Assembly (NCBI GenBank): GCA_030762175.1
Contig: CM060831.1
Coordinates: forward strand, 84,832,001 to 84,896,000
Reading direction: 5' to 3'
Length of the DNA stretch: 64,000 nt
Source: Metallyticus violacea
Taxonomy: Eukaryota; Arthropoda; Insecta; Mantodea; Metallyticidae
The notes under the pieces are model-generated. The model was not told the origin of the DNA. It ran no database searches and saw only the letters and a program-made list of their open reading frames with translations. A program made the translations under genes and the position numbers. Below are positions 10,670-20,898 of the stretch, one piece after another. How positions within the stretch are numbered: position 1 is the first letter of the stretch; every line of letters starts with the position of its first letter.

Positions 10670-13600
10670 AGTGAAAGAATTCCTTAGTGGTATCACATTT
10701 ATAAAGTTATAAAATTTACCATAAAGTGAGTGCACACTTATTATAGCAAGATGAATTACAGTGAATGAGCACAGATTTTCTTGTATATAAGTTCGTGGTC
10801 GCAATTATCTAGTAGTAAACTTAGATGCTCTTGTGCAATTAGATCAACATGGACTATGAAACACTAATGTTAGGGTATATATTTACAACAAATGCAACAC
10901 ATGTTCATATACATAATTATAAACACTGTGAAACTAATTGTGCTTTGATTTTTGCTCAAAAGTGACTATTTTCCTGTGCTTGCCATAGATGTTGTGTTAT
11001 GAACTTTGCTTACCCTATACAGACGTAGGGAAAGTAAATATACTCTGAATTATTCATACTATTGTGTGTTCTAAATTTGTTAAGACATTGTAATACTCCT
11101 TAGAAAGGAATACTAAATTAAATTTTGCAATGTTTACCCTAAAAACAAAAAACAAAATCAATGACTTGAAGCCCAAACATATTTTAAGTCCTATCGGTAT
11201 GGTCTGAAACTTAGAAACAGTCATTAAGGATATTAAAAATGGACATAGAACTTAAATAATAAGTAATAAGGAAAGTACCAGTACTACTCAACATAATCTC
11301 TCTCTACAATAAGACACTTGTCTCATCGTTTCACAAGCCCATGGAATCTAGCACAACATTTTTAATCTGGTGTCACAACCATATGGTGACTTCCCTTTCT
11401 ACATCTTCATCTGAAAAATGGAACTTGCTTGAAGCAAGGTAAGGTGTATATAGGGATGCTTGAGGACTTCCCATTTTAAGTTTCACAGCATCTCATTTGT
11501 CTTGTTGATGGTTTAAGGATGTGGAATGTCATTCAAGAGAAACATGCCTTTGATGAAAAGTCCTGATCGTTTCTGTTGAATGACCTTAGAAAATTTGCTG
11601 AGGATGTTGCAGTAGCTGTTGGCATATACTAATTTATCTTTGAGCCTGGATAGGAGTAAGCAGTAAGCCTTCATGATCTCACAAGACTGTCAGCATTACT
11701 TTTCTGGCAGATGAAGTCACTAAAGTTCTTTTTTTACAGATGATACACAATGTTTTCCTCTACTGATGCACGCTTTGTTCAGAACTGGTAATGGTGAACC
11801 AAGACTGAAATAGGCCTGCTGTGTAAACAACCAATAGCAGCAGCAATAGTATCTATAGTTATCCTTCTGTCTGTTTGATGAATTCTTCCAGTAAATTCGT
11901 CTGTCTGGCCATCTTTGTTGGCCAGGTTATACAGTATTCATCTTTGATATGTGCCCACCCTTCAGGGAACTTCTGCACCTAATTGTAACGCATTCTCACC
12001 AAATTGGGAAGCACTTCTTTATGAATAGTCTTTGATACCACAGAGTAGATATCTGGGGGATTTGATGGAGTTTTGAAAAATACTCCAGCATGTCAGCCTT
12101 AAGGCATATTGGGATGGGTGTCTTCATTGTCTACCAAAATCTATTCTTTATACAAGTTGCAGTATTTTGGTTTCAATGTTGTCATCTTTTCCCAGATCTT
12201 CCCTGGTTATAGAGAGAACGAGTCACTTTCTTTCCAGGAATGAACACTGAAACAGGATATGTGGGGCAGATTCCCCATCCTGCTTGCACAATTTGCAAGT
12301 GGGTTCATCTTTATAGCGACCCACTTTTTGTAGATGTTTTCTGAAGTGACCTTGTTCAGTAATTAGCACAATTACTTTCCTTATTCCTCTTCTATCCAAT
12401 AGGAGAATAGACGAGAGATTCTTGCCAGGGCCTAGGATGAATTTCCAGGATAGGTTTGCTACCTTAGTTGATGCTTATCCCCAATCCAGTTTTGACTGTG
12501 GTCTTAGCAGTATAAGTACTGATTCTAACCACAGGCTCTGGCCAAAATAGGAGTGTCAGCTCCCCTTTTTCCCAGCTGATCTGCCATTTCTTTCCTGAAA
12601 ATCCCCTGATGTGCCAGAACCCACTGCAGTTTGAGCCTGTTGCAGGTTGTCATGGCAAATCAGGCATTTTGACATTCCTATACCAATCTAAATCACACCT
12701 AGTCAGAGGAAAGTGCTTTAAGTTCACTTTGACCATCTGAGAGGTTAAGAATCTATTTCCTCCAATAACCCTTCTCCAGTCCTCTATAGGCACAGTTTAG
12801 GATGGCATAAACCTCTGCCTGGAAAACTGTACAATGTTACTAAGGCATGTACTGATATTAGTCCTTGCAAATCAACCATATATTCCCGCACCCGATTGTA
12901 GCCCTTTGTGGGATCCATGTTTAGCATATAAGTTGGTACCTTCTTGTTTTGGCATAGTTCCTTCCATCTAGTAGTCTCTAGATCCAAGAGTAACCGTAAA
13001 TGGAGGTAAATTACAGTATTAAGTATTCATTAGGTCTGACATTCTCAGTTCTGACATATTCAGGAAATTTACGATGGCAGTATGTCTAGTTTCAGCGAAG
13101 CTACTTTTCCAATTTCCTGTGTTTACCATGCAATGAGCCATCAGTCTAGCCTCCATTTGTAAACAAATGTCCATGGGAGGGAGATCTAACAGAGTCTCCA
13201 GTGTGATGGTTCGCATTCTTCTGAAAGCCCCTGTAACCAAAAACATGCTAATCTCTGTAGCTTGGTAAACTTACCTGCTACAGTGGTTTTTAAAGTTGTA
13301 CGCCTCCAAACACTGGTGCCATAGATACCTGGCAATTAACTATAGCAACATAAAGCCAATGACTAATATTTTGTTAAGGCTCCAGGTGGATCCAACAGTG
13401 TGTCTGGTGGTTATAAGAGATCACCTGGCCTTGTGGAGAATATTATTAATATGATTGTTCCAGTTAGTTTCTTATCCAGTTCGACACTAGATATTTGACT
13501 GACTTAGAACATTCCAGGGTTGAACTTCCAAGCTTAAGAGTACCTAAGCCCTGATATTCCTTTCCTTGATGCCATAATTTTATTCTACAAAAAATGCACA

Positions 13601-13800
13601 ACTGAGCTATATTTGAGGGTTATACATTCACTCAGAGATGTTGCCAACTTGCAGCTGCTATTTTGCTAATGTACATGTCTCGTTTCCAGTGTCACCAGTT
13701 TACACTAGATTAATGCTGCTATCTAGAAGCCATATCTCAGATGCCTCATCAAACATGTAATATCCACATCAATTTGTAACATAATGACTTACCTCATATG
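10670..13800 (-). mobile_element. mariner-family relic, copy B, split by a LINE
   Basis: This is the inverse-orientation copy of the repeat at 1-1,070 and a parallel copy of 53,940-56,840. Transposase order on minus runs from about 13,800 (N-terminal side) to about 11,280. The two blocks 10,670-12,040 and 13,560-13,800 are continuous in copy C, so the DNA between them is an insertion. A block at about 10,830-10,990 is also extra compared with copies A and C. The coding sequence is destroyed by stops. Confidence 0.7.
12040..13560 (-). mobile_element. I/R1-type LINE 3' fragment (RT thumb, RNase H, C-terminal)
   Basis: On minus, N to C, the order is: a segment YGTSVWRRTTLKT near 13,310; ITGAMR-like and LLDLPPMD with an EAR motif near 13,130-13,240; a ribonuclease-H-like stretch VFQAEVYAILNCA near 12,790-12,830; and a C-terminal GHFRKHLQKVGRYKDEPTC with CKLCKQDGESAPHILFQC near 12,240-12,350, the Cys-rich end seen in I, R1 and Outcast elements. 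It is 5'-truncated and frameshifted. It interrupts mariner copy B, and a short repeat TTGATACCA/TTGATGCCA at the two junctions looks like a degraded target duplication. Confidence 0.8.
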
Positions 13801-13949
13801 TTTGCATCAATCCCAACAGAAGTAACCATGTATTTTACAAATTTGAAATTAATGTAGCAACTGGAACTTTTTATAAGACACATTTCCTATTATCAACCTT
13901 ACATTTTGTTATTGTCACCATTGCCCATGCTCAATTTTATGCTTTGCAG

Positions 13950-14107
13950 TATTAGAGGGTTCAGAAGTAAAAAAGTCTATGAAAATGAATGTCGATATAC
14001 AAATTAAACAAGAACAACCTGATACTGATACATGTTCACCACAGTCGATACAAACAGAAACTCATAGAGAAAATTCCTATGATGCTGCTCAGGACCCTGA
14101 GTTAAAG
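13950..14107 (+). CDS. Zinc-finger gene: acidic IKQE exon, copy 1 (possible first coding exon)
   Basis: Acceptor GCTTTGCAG ends at 13,949 and donor GTAAGG starts at 14,108. The ATG at 13,979 opens a frame beginning MKMNVDIQIKQEQPDTDTC that reaches the donor in phase 0. Compared with copies 2-4 the exon has lost a net 7 bases near its 5' end. If it were entered in phase 0 from an upstream coding exon it would hit TAG as its second codon, so it is coding only if translation starts inside it. It is also the most diverged copy (HRENSYDAAQDPELK). The motif IKQE fits the sumoylation pattern psi-K-x-E. Function is inferred: the N-terminal regulatory part of the zinc-finger protein whose fingers lie at 34,999. 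Confidence 0.6.
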
Positions 14108-14426
14108 GTAAGGAGCAAACACAACTTTAAAAGTATAAAATCATTCATAGAAATTGTCCTTTGTATATTTGTAGAATAAGAATGTCTTATAGGTTTTCAA
14201 TCCAAATAAACCTTCGATATAGTGGTGTCTTGCTTATGTAGGTGAAAATTTTATCAAAAAAAGTTCTTATAAAATAAACTGTTCTGCTTTCAGTTGCTTC
14301 CATCATTTTGCAGAATTTCAGCTGTTTCATTCTAATGATCACAATAATAAAATTACATTATCTTCAGTGCTATTGAACTAGATTGTTCTTGTCACCATTG
14401 CTCATGCTCAATTTTATGCTTTGCAG

Positions 14427-14591
14427 TATTGCACAATTAGAGGTTCAGAAGTAAAAAAGTCTATGAAAATGAATGTCGATATACAAATTAAAGAAGAACA
14501 ACTGGATACTGATACATGTTCACCACAGTTGATACAAACAGAAACTCATGGGGAAAATTCCTATGACACTGCTCATGAACCTGAGTTAAAG
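14427..14591 (+). CDS. Zinc-finger gene: acidic IKEE exon, copy 2
   Basis: This exon is 165 nt (55 codons), flanked by TTTGCAG and GTAAGG, and phase 0 at both ends, so it can be skipped, repeated or swapped without changing frame. It encodes YCTIRGSEVKKSMKMNVDIQ, then IKEEQLDTDTCSPQLIQTET and HGENSYDTAHEPELK. The peptide is acidic and polar, with no predicted domain other than one IKEE sumoylation-type motif. It is identical at nucleotide level to copy 4, although the flanking intron sequence of the two units differs at several places. Similar short acidic exons with IKxE motifs precede finger arrays in many insect C2H2 genes; that is family knowledge, and the link to the array here rests on phase and strand. 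Confidence 0.75.
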
Positions 14592-14923
14592 GTAAGGAGC
14601 AAACACAATTTTAAAAGTATAATATCATTCATAGAAATTGTCCTTTGTATATTTGTAGAATAAGAATGTCTTATAGGTTTTCAATCCAAGTAAACCTTCG
14701 ATATATTGGTGTCTTGCTTACGTACGTGAAAATTTTATCAAAAAAAGTTTTTGTAAAATAATTGTAAAATAAACCGTTCTGCCTTCAGTTGCTTCCATCA
14801 TTTTCAGAATTTCAGCTATTGTTTCATTCTAATAATCACAATAATAAAATTACATTATCTTCAGTGCTATTGAACTAGATTGTTATTGTAACCATTGCTC
14901 ATGTTCAATTTTGTGCTTTGCAG

Positions 14924-15088
14924 TATTGCACAATTAGAGGTTCAGAAGTAAAAAAGTGTATGAAAATGAATGTCGATATACACATTAAAGAAGAACAACC
15001 AGATACTGATACATGTTCACCACAGTTGATACAAACAGAAACTCATGGGGAAAATTCCTATGACACTGCTCATGAACCTGAGTTAAAG
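14924..15088 (+). CDS. Zinc-finger gene: acidic IKEE exon, copy 3
   Basis: A 165-nt, phase 0-0 exon with the same splice sites as copy 2. It differs from copies 2 and 4 by three amino acids: S to C before MKMNVD, Q to H in DIHIKEE, and L to P giving EEQPDTD. All other codons match. An intact frame with replacement-only changes indicates a recent duplication that is probably still usable. It could be a mutually exclusive alternative to copies 2 and 4, or spliced together with them to repeat the acidic segment. Confidence 0.75.
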
Positions 15089-15421
15089 GTAAGGAGCAAA
15101 CACAACTTTAAAAGTATAATATCATTCATAGAAAGTGTCCTTTGTATATTTGTAGAATAAGAATGTCTTATAGGTTTTCAATCCAAGTAAACCTTCGATA
15201 TAGAGGTGTCTTGCTTACGTATGTGAAAATTTTATCAAAAAAAGTTTTTGTAAAGTAATTGTTAAATAAACCATTCTGCTTTCAGTTGCTCCCAGCATTT
15301 TTCAGAATTTCAGCTATTGTTTCATTCTAATAATCACAATAATAATATTACATTATTTTCAGTGCTGTTGAACTAGATTGTTATTGTAACCATTGCTCAT
15401 GTTCAATTTTGTGCTTTGCAG

Positions 15422-15586
15422 TATTGCACAATTAGAGGTTCAGAAGTAAAAAAGTCTATGAAAATGAATGTCGATATACAAATTAAAGAAGAACAACTGG
15501 ATACTGATACATGTTCACCACAGTTGATACAAACAGAAACTCATGGGGAAAATTCCTATGACACTGCTCATGAACCTGAGTTAAAG
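15422..15586 (+). CDS. Zinc-finger gene: acidic IKEE exon, copy 4
   Basis: This exon is identical in nucleotide sequence to copy 2 over all 165 positions, with acceptor TGCAG and donor GTAAGG. It is the last of the tandem set; the unit repeat ends at about 15,880. The next recognised exon of matching phase is 16 kb downstream at 31,887. The intron between them holds the whole PLE nest. Confidence 0.75.
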
Positions 15587-15880
15587 GTAAGGAGCAAACA
15601 CAATTTTAAAAGTATAATATCATTCATAGAAAGTGTCCTTTGTATATTTGTAGAATAAGAATGTCTTATAGGTTTTCAATCCAAGTAAACCTTCGATATA
15701 GTGGTGTCTTGCTTATGTACATGAAACTTTTATCAAAAAAAGTTTTTGTAAAGTAATTGTTAAATAAACCGTTCAGCTTTCAGTTGCTCCCAGCATTTTT
15801 CAGAGTTTCAGCTATTGTTTCATTCTAATGATCACAATAATAATATTACATTATCTTCAGTGCTGTTGAACTAGATTAGT

Positions 15881-16373
15881 TAGTACCAGCCTTATACAGT
15901 GTCTTGATTCCAAGTTAATGAAACCTGTATGGCATGTGCAAGAAACCGTTGACCTCCATTGTGTGGTAGAATGAGCTGAAACTGCTGTAAATGAGTCATT
16001 TAGTGACTTTATGGAAGCAATAGGTTAAATGCAGCTTGTGCTCTGTAAGAACTTTTTGTTAACATTTGTGTATTGTGATGTACCTATTGTGAGATTTCCA
16101 TTAGAACACAATATATTTATTTACCACTGCTATGTAACAAAGAAATCACAAATATTGCAGGAGAAAACTGTGTGATAAATTGCGTTGAGTATCGCATACC
16201 AAATAGTTAATGCTAACATATTTAATATATTCTATTATAATAAAAAATCATGATTTTTAAAGAAACTGGAAATGTATGTTATGGCAAATAGAGAAATACA
16301 AAGTTGATGATTTGATATACTTCGGAATTAGAGAAAATATTGGCATTAACTAAGGTGAGATGTCTGTCTATAT
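15881..16373 (+). other. Intronic sequence, unassigned
   Basis: AT-rich, with no motif recognised. The open frame at 16,340-16,576 overlaps a ribozyme-like motif and is treated as chance. Confidence 0.5.
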
Positions 16374-16408
16374 CTGATGATGGGAGTAATTTGCCCTTGA
16401 AACATGTC
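16374..16408 (+). ncRNA. Hammerhead-like motif (ACATGT stem III)
   Basis: CUGAUGA, U, a short stem II (GGG/CCC), UU, GAA, palindrome ACAUGU, C. The core is intact but stem II is reduced. It is not embedded in a recognisable PLE, so it may be a solo remnant. Confidence 0.45.
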
Positions 16409-16899
16409 CTACTGCTGTATATAAAGCTGGTCAAATATGTTTTCAGTCTCATTCATATCCATTGGCTTGTAAGTAGCAAAGTCCAGCCACAAATAAGAAG
16501 AGTGCTTATGTTGATTGAGAAACATTTTAATATTTGTACTCTCTTGTTACTGCATCTAAATTTCCTTCCTGTATGATATTATGTACAGTACAAAACTTCT
16601 AGTTATAAGTCTGACTCCGGCCATGAAAGCTTCCGACTACTCAAAACTATTATGTTCTGATCACTCGTGTAATGGCGGCAGAAATTTTCAATTCACATTT
16701 TTACTCAGAGGCTGCTCCTGAGGTATGAGATTCTCGTACCAGCACTCCCATATAGGCACTCTCGCTCACGAGAACAGTAGTGAATAACCTGGCATTTGAC
16801 TGTCTTTAGTTGTATGCGTAAGTGAATTCAATTAATTCTAATAGAGCTGGTCATTCCATTTTCTGTGGCCACCTAAATACAATTTAAATAACCATGACC

Positions 16900-17480
16900 T
16901 TAGTTTCAAACATCCCCCCAAATATGCACTCTTTACAGTACCTTTCAATTTCTTATCCTATAATTTATATCGATTTCACTTAAATCATCAACATTTATTG
17001 GGATATGTCCATTTACATCTTTTAAGCATAACATATTATCTATAAATAAGCTAAACATAATTGGGCTGAATTTTTAACACATGTTTCTGCATGTTTTACC
17101 CTTATCACATTTAATACAGAAACTGTAACTTGTATTTCAACCATTTCTGCAGTAAATTCTTTCTCAGTTTATACCATAATGCTTCCATCTTTATTATATC
17201 ATAAGCTTTCTTGAAAATCTAAAAGTACAGTATACATCATGCCACATTTTAATAACAAACATTTATCATTGTTTTAATAATCATAGCATTATTCATTGTT
17301 CTATTCTTTCTAAATCATGATTGAAATGGCAATAATCTTTTATTCTCTCCTGTTCACCTTTTTATTCTTTCTTCCAAAATTAGACAGCAATAAGATTTTT
17401 CTATAATTACACATTTCCTTCACCTCCCATTCCTTTTGTTCTTTTCATTTTTTATTTACCAGTTATTTACAGTTTGTAAA
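16900..17480 (-). mobile_element. LINE reverse transcriptase relic
   Basis: On minus, fragments of the RT palm can be read in shifting frames: a LDFQESL segment (from LDFKKAF-type box A), a C-x-K-C-containing stretch, and LFIDNMLCLKDVNGHIPIN. The layout matches the LINE at 43,290-47,350, suggesting the same family. It is heavily mutated and has no intact frame. Confidence 0.55.
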
Positions 17481-18089
17481 TTTGACTTTGCCAGGTTATA
17501 TAAATATGTAATTACAAATTTATTATATATACATATAAATATTTAACTCTATAATTTAGTTTCTAAAAATTCCATCATAGTATGAAAATTATGTTTTAAC
17601 AGTAGATTTTTCACACTTTTTTTTTAACCTCTTCCCTGATATAGATGTATATAGACATCCAGAGTAAAATGGGCCTGAGCAATATACACTTGTATACACA
17701 TCCGGCAAGCTCTTCATATTGAATGATATTTAAGATGTAATTGTTTTAACTTTAATTTATAAAATAAACTTCAATAAATTCTATAAAATTACCTTTAAAT
17801 ATTTTTGTTTTGAATGATACACCTCGAAAAATGGGTAGTGACATAAGGGCATACATATCTCAGCAGTTACAAAAAATCAGTTGGTTGGCTGCCAGTTGTG
17901 TATGAGGCTGTACACCATAAGTTATACTCCAGAAAAACATCTTTTTGTGCAACAATGGTTTTTGGAACTCCATAATGCTGTCTCTGCACTAATGCCTGCA
18001 GGAACACACTTGCTAAATCAGGTAAAAGTACACCACAAGTTGAAGCCATGAGAATAACTGGGAATAACAAATTTGTAACTTTGTAATGC
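17481..18089. other. Unassigned intronic sequence
   Basis: It contains a 76-codon open frame on minus (17,867-18,097) beginning MAWHYKVTNLLFPVILMAST, with a hydrophobic start but no recognised family. The rest shows no pattern. Confidence 0.4.
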
Positions 18090-18738
18090 CATGCCAACGG
18101 AACTTTGTCTCATTAGTATTTAGCTGAAACAAAAATATTCCCAATAAACAAAACCAAACATGTACCAAGAACAGATTCCAATATCAAGTTGATAATTTAT
18201 CCATATCAGCAGATGAAAATTGTATAGTTGACCTGAGCATAACAACTAAATTTATTGTTTCATGCAAATGCAATCATATGATTCAACCTAGTTTAAAGTC
18301 ACCCTCTTATATGTATGTAAAAACCTGCTCTCTACAAACGATAAAGAAATGTGTGTGCGGCTGCTTTGCATTACATCAAACATTTCTGCTCATACAATAT
18401 TTTTACCTGTTGTGTACTGGTTCAGCTATGAACAGAGAACTAAGAGCTTCCAATGCTAAAAACGAGTTTTGAAAAAGATGGTAGCTTTCGAGAGAGAAAA
18501 GTAGTGAATTCTTTTAGCTGTGCAAATTGCAATCAAAGACACATGAAATACACTCCAAAATTAAATGGTTTTTCTTTCTCCCCATTTTCAAATAAATATC
18601 GTAATGCTTGTTGTAGTTGGCTGATACTGCATTTAATGTCCTTTAATTAAGTTTTTGTTTCATTAAAATATGATTTAGAATAAGCAAAATATAAAGGTTG
18701 TTCTGCAATGCAGAAATTTAAATTGCAGGACATTTAAA
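18090..18738 (+). repeat. Unclassified repeat, left member of an inverted pair
   Basis: The sequence is the diverged reverse complement of 25,290-25,900. Anchors include TTGCATGAAACAATNAA, CTGCATTTAATGTCCTTTAA and AATATAAAGG.TTGTTCTGCAA. The pair brackets the LINE/PLE nest. It may be two independent copies of one family or the long inverted ends of a larger element. Confidence 0.7.
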
Positions 18739-18739
18739 T

Positions 18740-18983
18740 ACCCAGATTTGTTTATTTGGTATTCTGGAAAGGCCAGTAGGGTTAAATGACCATCAGTCAT
18801 CTGGTTAAATGTAGTGCATGAAATGCTTTTAGATGAGGTTAGTAATTTATTATATACAATTGTATAGTTGTGTATGCTTTTTGTAAATGTGCAATATTGT
18901 AAGTGTATTAGCCCAGCTGAACTAGGGTAATTCATAATTCACATGATAATCTTCAAGATTTGTAAAATGCTGTTTATTATTAT
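18740..18983 (-). mobile_element. LINE C-terminal relic, distal part (split by PLE-C)
   Basis: On minus it encodes the end of a Jockey/CR1-like ORF2 around 18,940-18,800: a segment IHLQYCTFTKSIHNYTIVYN, matching the conserved IHxQYCRxxKS stretch near the end of such proteins. It continues the RT fragment at 24,197-24,700; the same two parts are adjacent at 56,840-57,850. The PLE-C insertion separates them, with a 16-bp target duplication. Confidence 0.65.
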
Positions 18984-19184
18984 AAAAATAGATCCATTTT
19001 GTTTTGGTCTAAAGTAAAACACTAAAAATGACATCAACACATTAAAACTCTCTTGAAGTTTCACAATTAAACTTATTAAAAGTAGTTTTGAATTGCGGGA
19101 ATTTTCACAGTGAAACATAGTTAACTTAACAAATTATTATTGAGGAAATCACTCAAATTTCACTAATTTAGTTCCACTTACTTG

Positions 19185-19218
19185 GACATGTTTCGAAGGC
19201 AGTTGCCTTCATCATCAG
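19185..19218 (-). ncRNA. Hammerhead-like motif of PLE-A, left arm
   Basis: On minus: CUGAUGA, U, stem II GAAGGC/GCCUUC (six perfect pairs) with loop AACU, GAA, palindrome ACAUGU, C at the predicted cleavage base. It is the cleanest example of the motif in the window. It lies at the 3' end of the endonuclease reading frame. Stem I is weak: two pairs next to the core, then an internal loop. Confidence 0.65.
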
Positions 19219-19316
19219 CATGATCCCAATGTCCGCTTCCCCGCGTGGTATTCAGATGTCGCTCCGTAGATTTTATGAACTTTGTGATAAGGTTACTATT
19301 TATAAACATCTTCAGC

Positions 19317-19352
19317 CTGAGATGGGAGGGATCGCTCCCGAAACATATGTTC
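19317..19352 (+). ncRNA. Hammerhead-like motif 1 of the 583-bp element
   Basis: Stem II GGGAG/CUCCC with loop GGAUCG, GAA, palindrome ACAUAUGU, U. The core reads CUGAGAU, one base shorter than the partner at 19,743 (CUGAAGAU), so this copy is probably impaired. Confidence 0.55.
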
Positions 19353-19742
19353 CAAATTTTATGTAAGTGAATGGAGTTAGTGTGAAAAAAACTGTATTAC
19401 ATTGTTTATATATATACCACTCCATTGTCAACAGCTTCGTAAGTATACTTAATTGAGTTACATAGACATACAAGTCTTTAGAAGCATTTTAACCATGTGG
19501 TTAATACAAAATGGCGGAAACACAAACAAACAAACTCAACACATACAATTTAAACTTCAGTTACAGTAAACGGGATATAAAAACCTTTTTGAAACTTCAA
19601 ACTAAAAAAAAAGACACATTGTAGCTAACATAAAATTCCTGAATTTGTGCCTAAAAAATAAAATCACACCAAAATTCGTGAGGAAAACAGTTAAAATAGA
19701 CAATAGCCCTCACCAAAAAGCAGCTGAAAAAAGGTCAACAGG

Positions 19743-19779
19743 CTGAAGATGGGAGGGATCGCTCCCGAAACATATGTTC
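19743..19779 (+). ncRNA. Hammerhead-like motif 2 of the 583-bp element
   Basis: CUGAAGA, U, stem II GGGAG/CUCCC with loop GGAUCG, GAA, palindrome ACAUAUGU, U, then CC that can pair with GG just before the core. AAAA upstream and UUUU downstream could extend stem I beyond an internal loop, as in type I hammerheads. Confidence 0.62.
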
Positions 19780-19884
19780 CAAATTTTATGTAAGTGAATG
19801 GAGTTAGTGTGAAAAAAACTGTATTACATTGTTTATATATATATACCACTCCATTGTCAACAGCTTCGTAAGTACACTTAATTA

Positions 19885-20400
19885 AGGTTACTATTGTTTG
19901 GGAGATTAAAATTAACCAAATTTTCTTTGTTTTTATTTATGAATATATTTTCCCACACTGTCAATTCTATTGGTTTTTGAAGAGCTTTTAAGAGTTTTGG
20001 TACCTTTTGGAATTCGTGGGTTTTTTTTGCCAGAAATGGTCTGCTATTGCTGATTTTTCCATGTGTTTATATTTTACATGTCTCATGTGCTCCTTAAACC
20101 GTATGGAGATATTTCTTTTTGCTTTGCCTATATATTTCATATTGCAATCTTTGCAACCAATTTCATAAAAGTCTGATTGTTTTTCTGGAGGAATTTTGTC
20201 TTTTGTGTTCGTTTTTAGGAGGTTTTTTAAACTACATTTGTTTACTGGAGCCAAAATGATGTTTGCTTCTTTAAAAATTGTTGTTTTCCAGTTCCATTGT
20301 AAATTTAACACTGCTCTCTTGCAGGTTGAGCAATTTTATTGCATCCTCTTTCCATAGTTCATTTACTATTGCAAAGATATCATCAACATAATGGTGCCAA
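19885..20400 (-). pseudogene. PLE-A left arm: RT box and GIY-YIG endonuclease remnants
   Basis: On minus, 20,400-20,320 gives WHHYVDDIFAIVNELWKEDA, the catalytic YVDD box of a Penelope-type reverse transcriptase with both aspartates intact. After a deletion of about 130 codons (relative to PLE-B) the frame resumes at 20,311 with IFKEANIILAPVNKC and a GIY-YIG domain. The first motif is degraded (DFYEI instead of GIYEI); the second is YIG, followed by KAKRN, RFKEH and a SAIADHFW histidine segment. The frame stops near 19,988. Together these units are the RT and endonuclease used for target-primed insertion in PLEs; this copy is inactive. Confidence 0.8.
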
Positions 20401-20404
20401 CATT

Positions 20405-20407
<3 letters not shown>

Positions 20408-20438
<31 letters not shown>
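20408..20438. repeat. (AT)n microsatellite at PLE-A arm junction
   Basis: About 30 bp of TA dinucleotides lie exactly where the minus-oriented and plus-oriented PLE-A arms meet. Confidence 0.95.
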
Positions 20439-20439
<1 letters not shown>

Positions 20440-20449
20440 AAAAGCCTCA

Positions 20450-20894
20450 ATTAATTTTATTTCTAAAAAACAACACGATTCTTCCTTTCCTGGATATAAA
20501 AATTATAAAAAATGGCAATATACTGGAATTTGGCATATTCAGAAAAGATACCCATACAGATAATTACATAAAAAACAACAGCCTCAATCCAATACAACAT
20601 AAACATGCCATAATCAATAGCCTCACATTCAGATTAACAAACCTTCCAATAAGCAAGACAGAATATAAATTAGAGTACCAAAAAATCATAGAGATAGCAC
20701 AGAAAAATGGTTACACAACAGATCTGGTCAACAAGAAAATAGAAAAAAGAAAAAACGAATAAAAGATATCAACATACTAAAAGGCAACAAAGGGGATCAT
20801 ATATATAAGAAATTCACATTCCACCCATGGGCACACCAAAAATTCCAAAATATTTTTAAAGAGGCAAACATCATTTTGGCTCCAGTAAACAAAT
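20450..20894 (+). pseudogene. PLE-A right arm: post-RT connector
   Basis: From 20,470 a frame reads NNTILPFLDIKIIKNGNILE, then FGIFRKDTHTDNYIK, the conserved segment after the Penelope RT palm. A stop at 20,761 and a frameshift lead into HPWAHQKFQNIF and ILAPVNK by 20,890. This is just the segment missing from the left arm. It is cut at TAAACAAAT by the PLE-B insertion and resumes at 21,965. Confidence 0.8.
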
Positions 20895-20898
20895 ATAG

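Larger units (their letters stand above)
13900..15880 (+). repeat. Four tandem copies of a ~497-bp exon-containing unit
   Basis: Each unit has the end of an intron with acceptor (GCTTTGCAG), one exon, a GTAAGG donor and about 330 bp of intron, including AATAAGAATGTCTTATAGG and CTTCAGTGCT. Boundaries fall near 14,390, 14,887 and 15,385. Units 2-4 are very similar; unit 1 is more diverged and its exon is shortened. The array is a local duplication of genomic DNA that carries the exon with its own splice sites. Confidence 0.92.
19301..19883 (+). mobile_element. Retrozyme-like 583-bp element with two ribozyme-bearing repeats
   Basis: A discrete insertion in the left arm of PLE-A, flanked by a perfect 12-bp duplication AAGGTTACTATT (19,289-19,300 and 19,884-19,895). 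The uninterrupted site is present in the right arm near 22,305-22,325. The element has two direct repeats of about 130 bp (19,314-19,445 and 19,741-19,880), nearly identical, each starting with a hammerhead-like motif; motif-to-motif distance is about 427 bp. Between them lie about 300 bp with only a short open start (MAETQTNKLNTYNLNFSYSK). It is therefore non-autonomous: a PLE shrunk to its end repeats plus the first codons, or an animal retrozyme-type repeat moved in trans by PLE enzymes. Confidence 0.78.

Noticed and set aside
13950..15586. Tandem array interpreted as a satellite or CRISPR-like repeat
   Set aside because: Units contain conserved splice sites and an open phase-symmetric exon, with changes concentrated outside the exon.
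17867..18097. Minus frame with a hydrophobic start, considered as a receptor or transposase exon
   Set aside because: No family motif, no convincing acceptor or donor, and it borders an unclassified repeat.
20447..20762. Independent gene beginning after the AT repeat
   Set aside because: The starting residues are translated microsatellite; the rest is the PLE post-RT segment.
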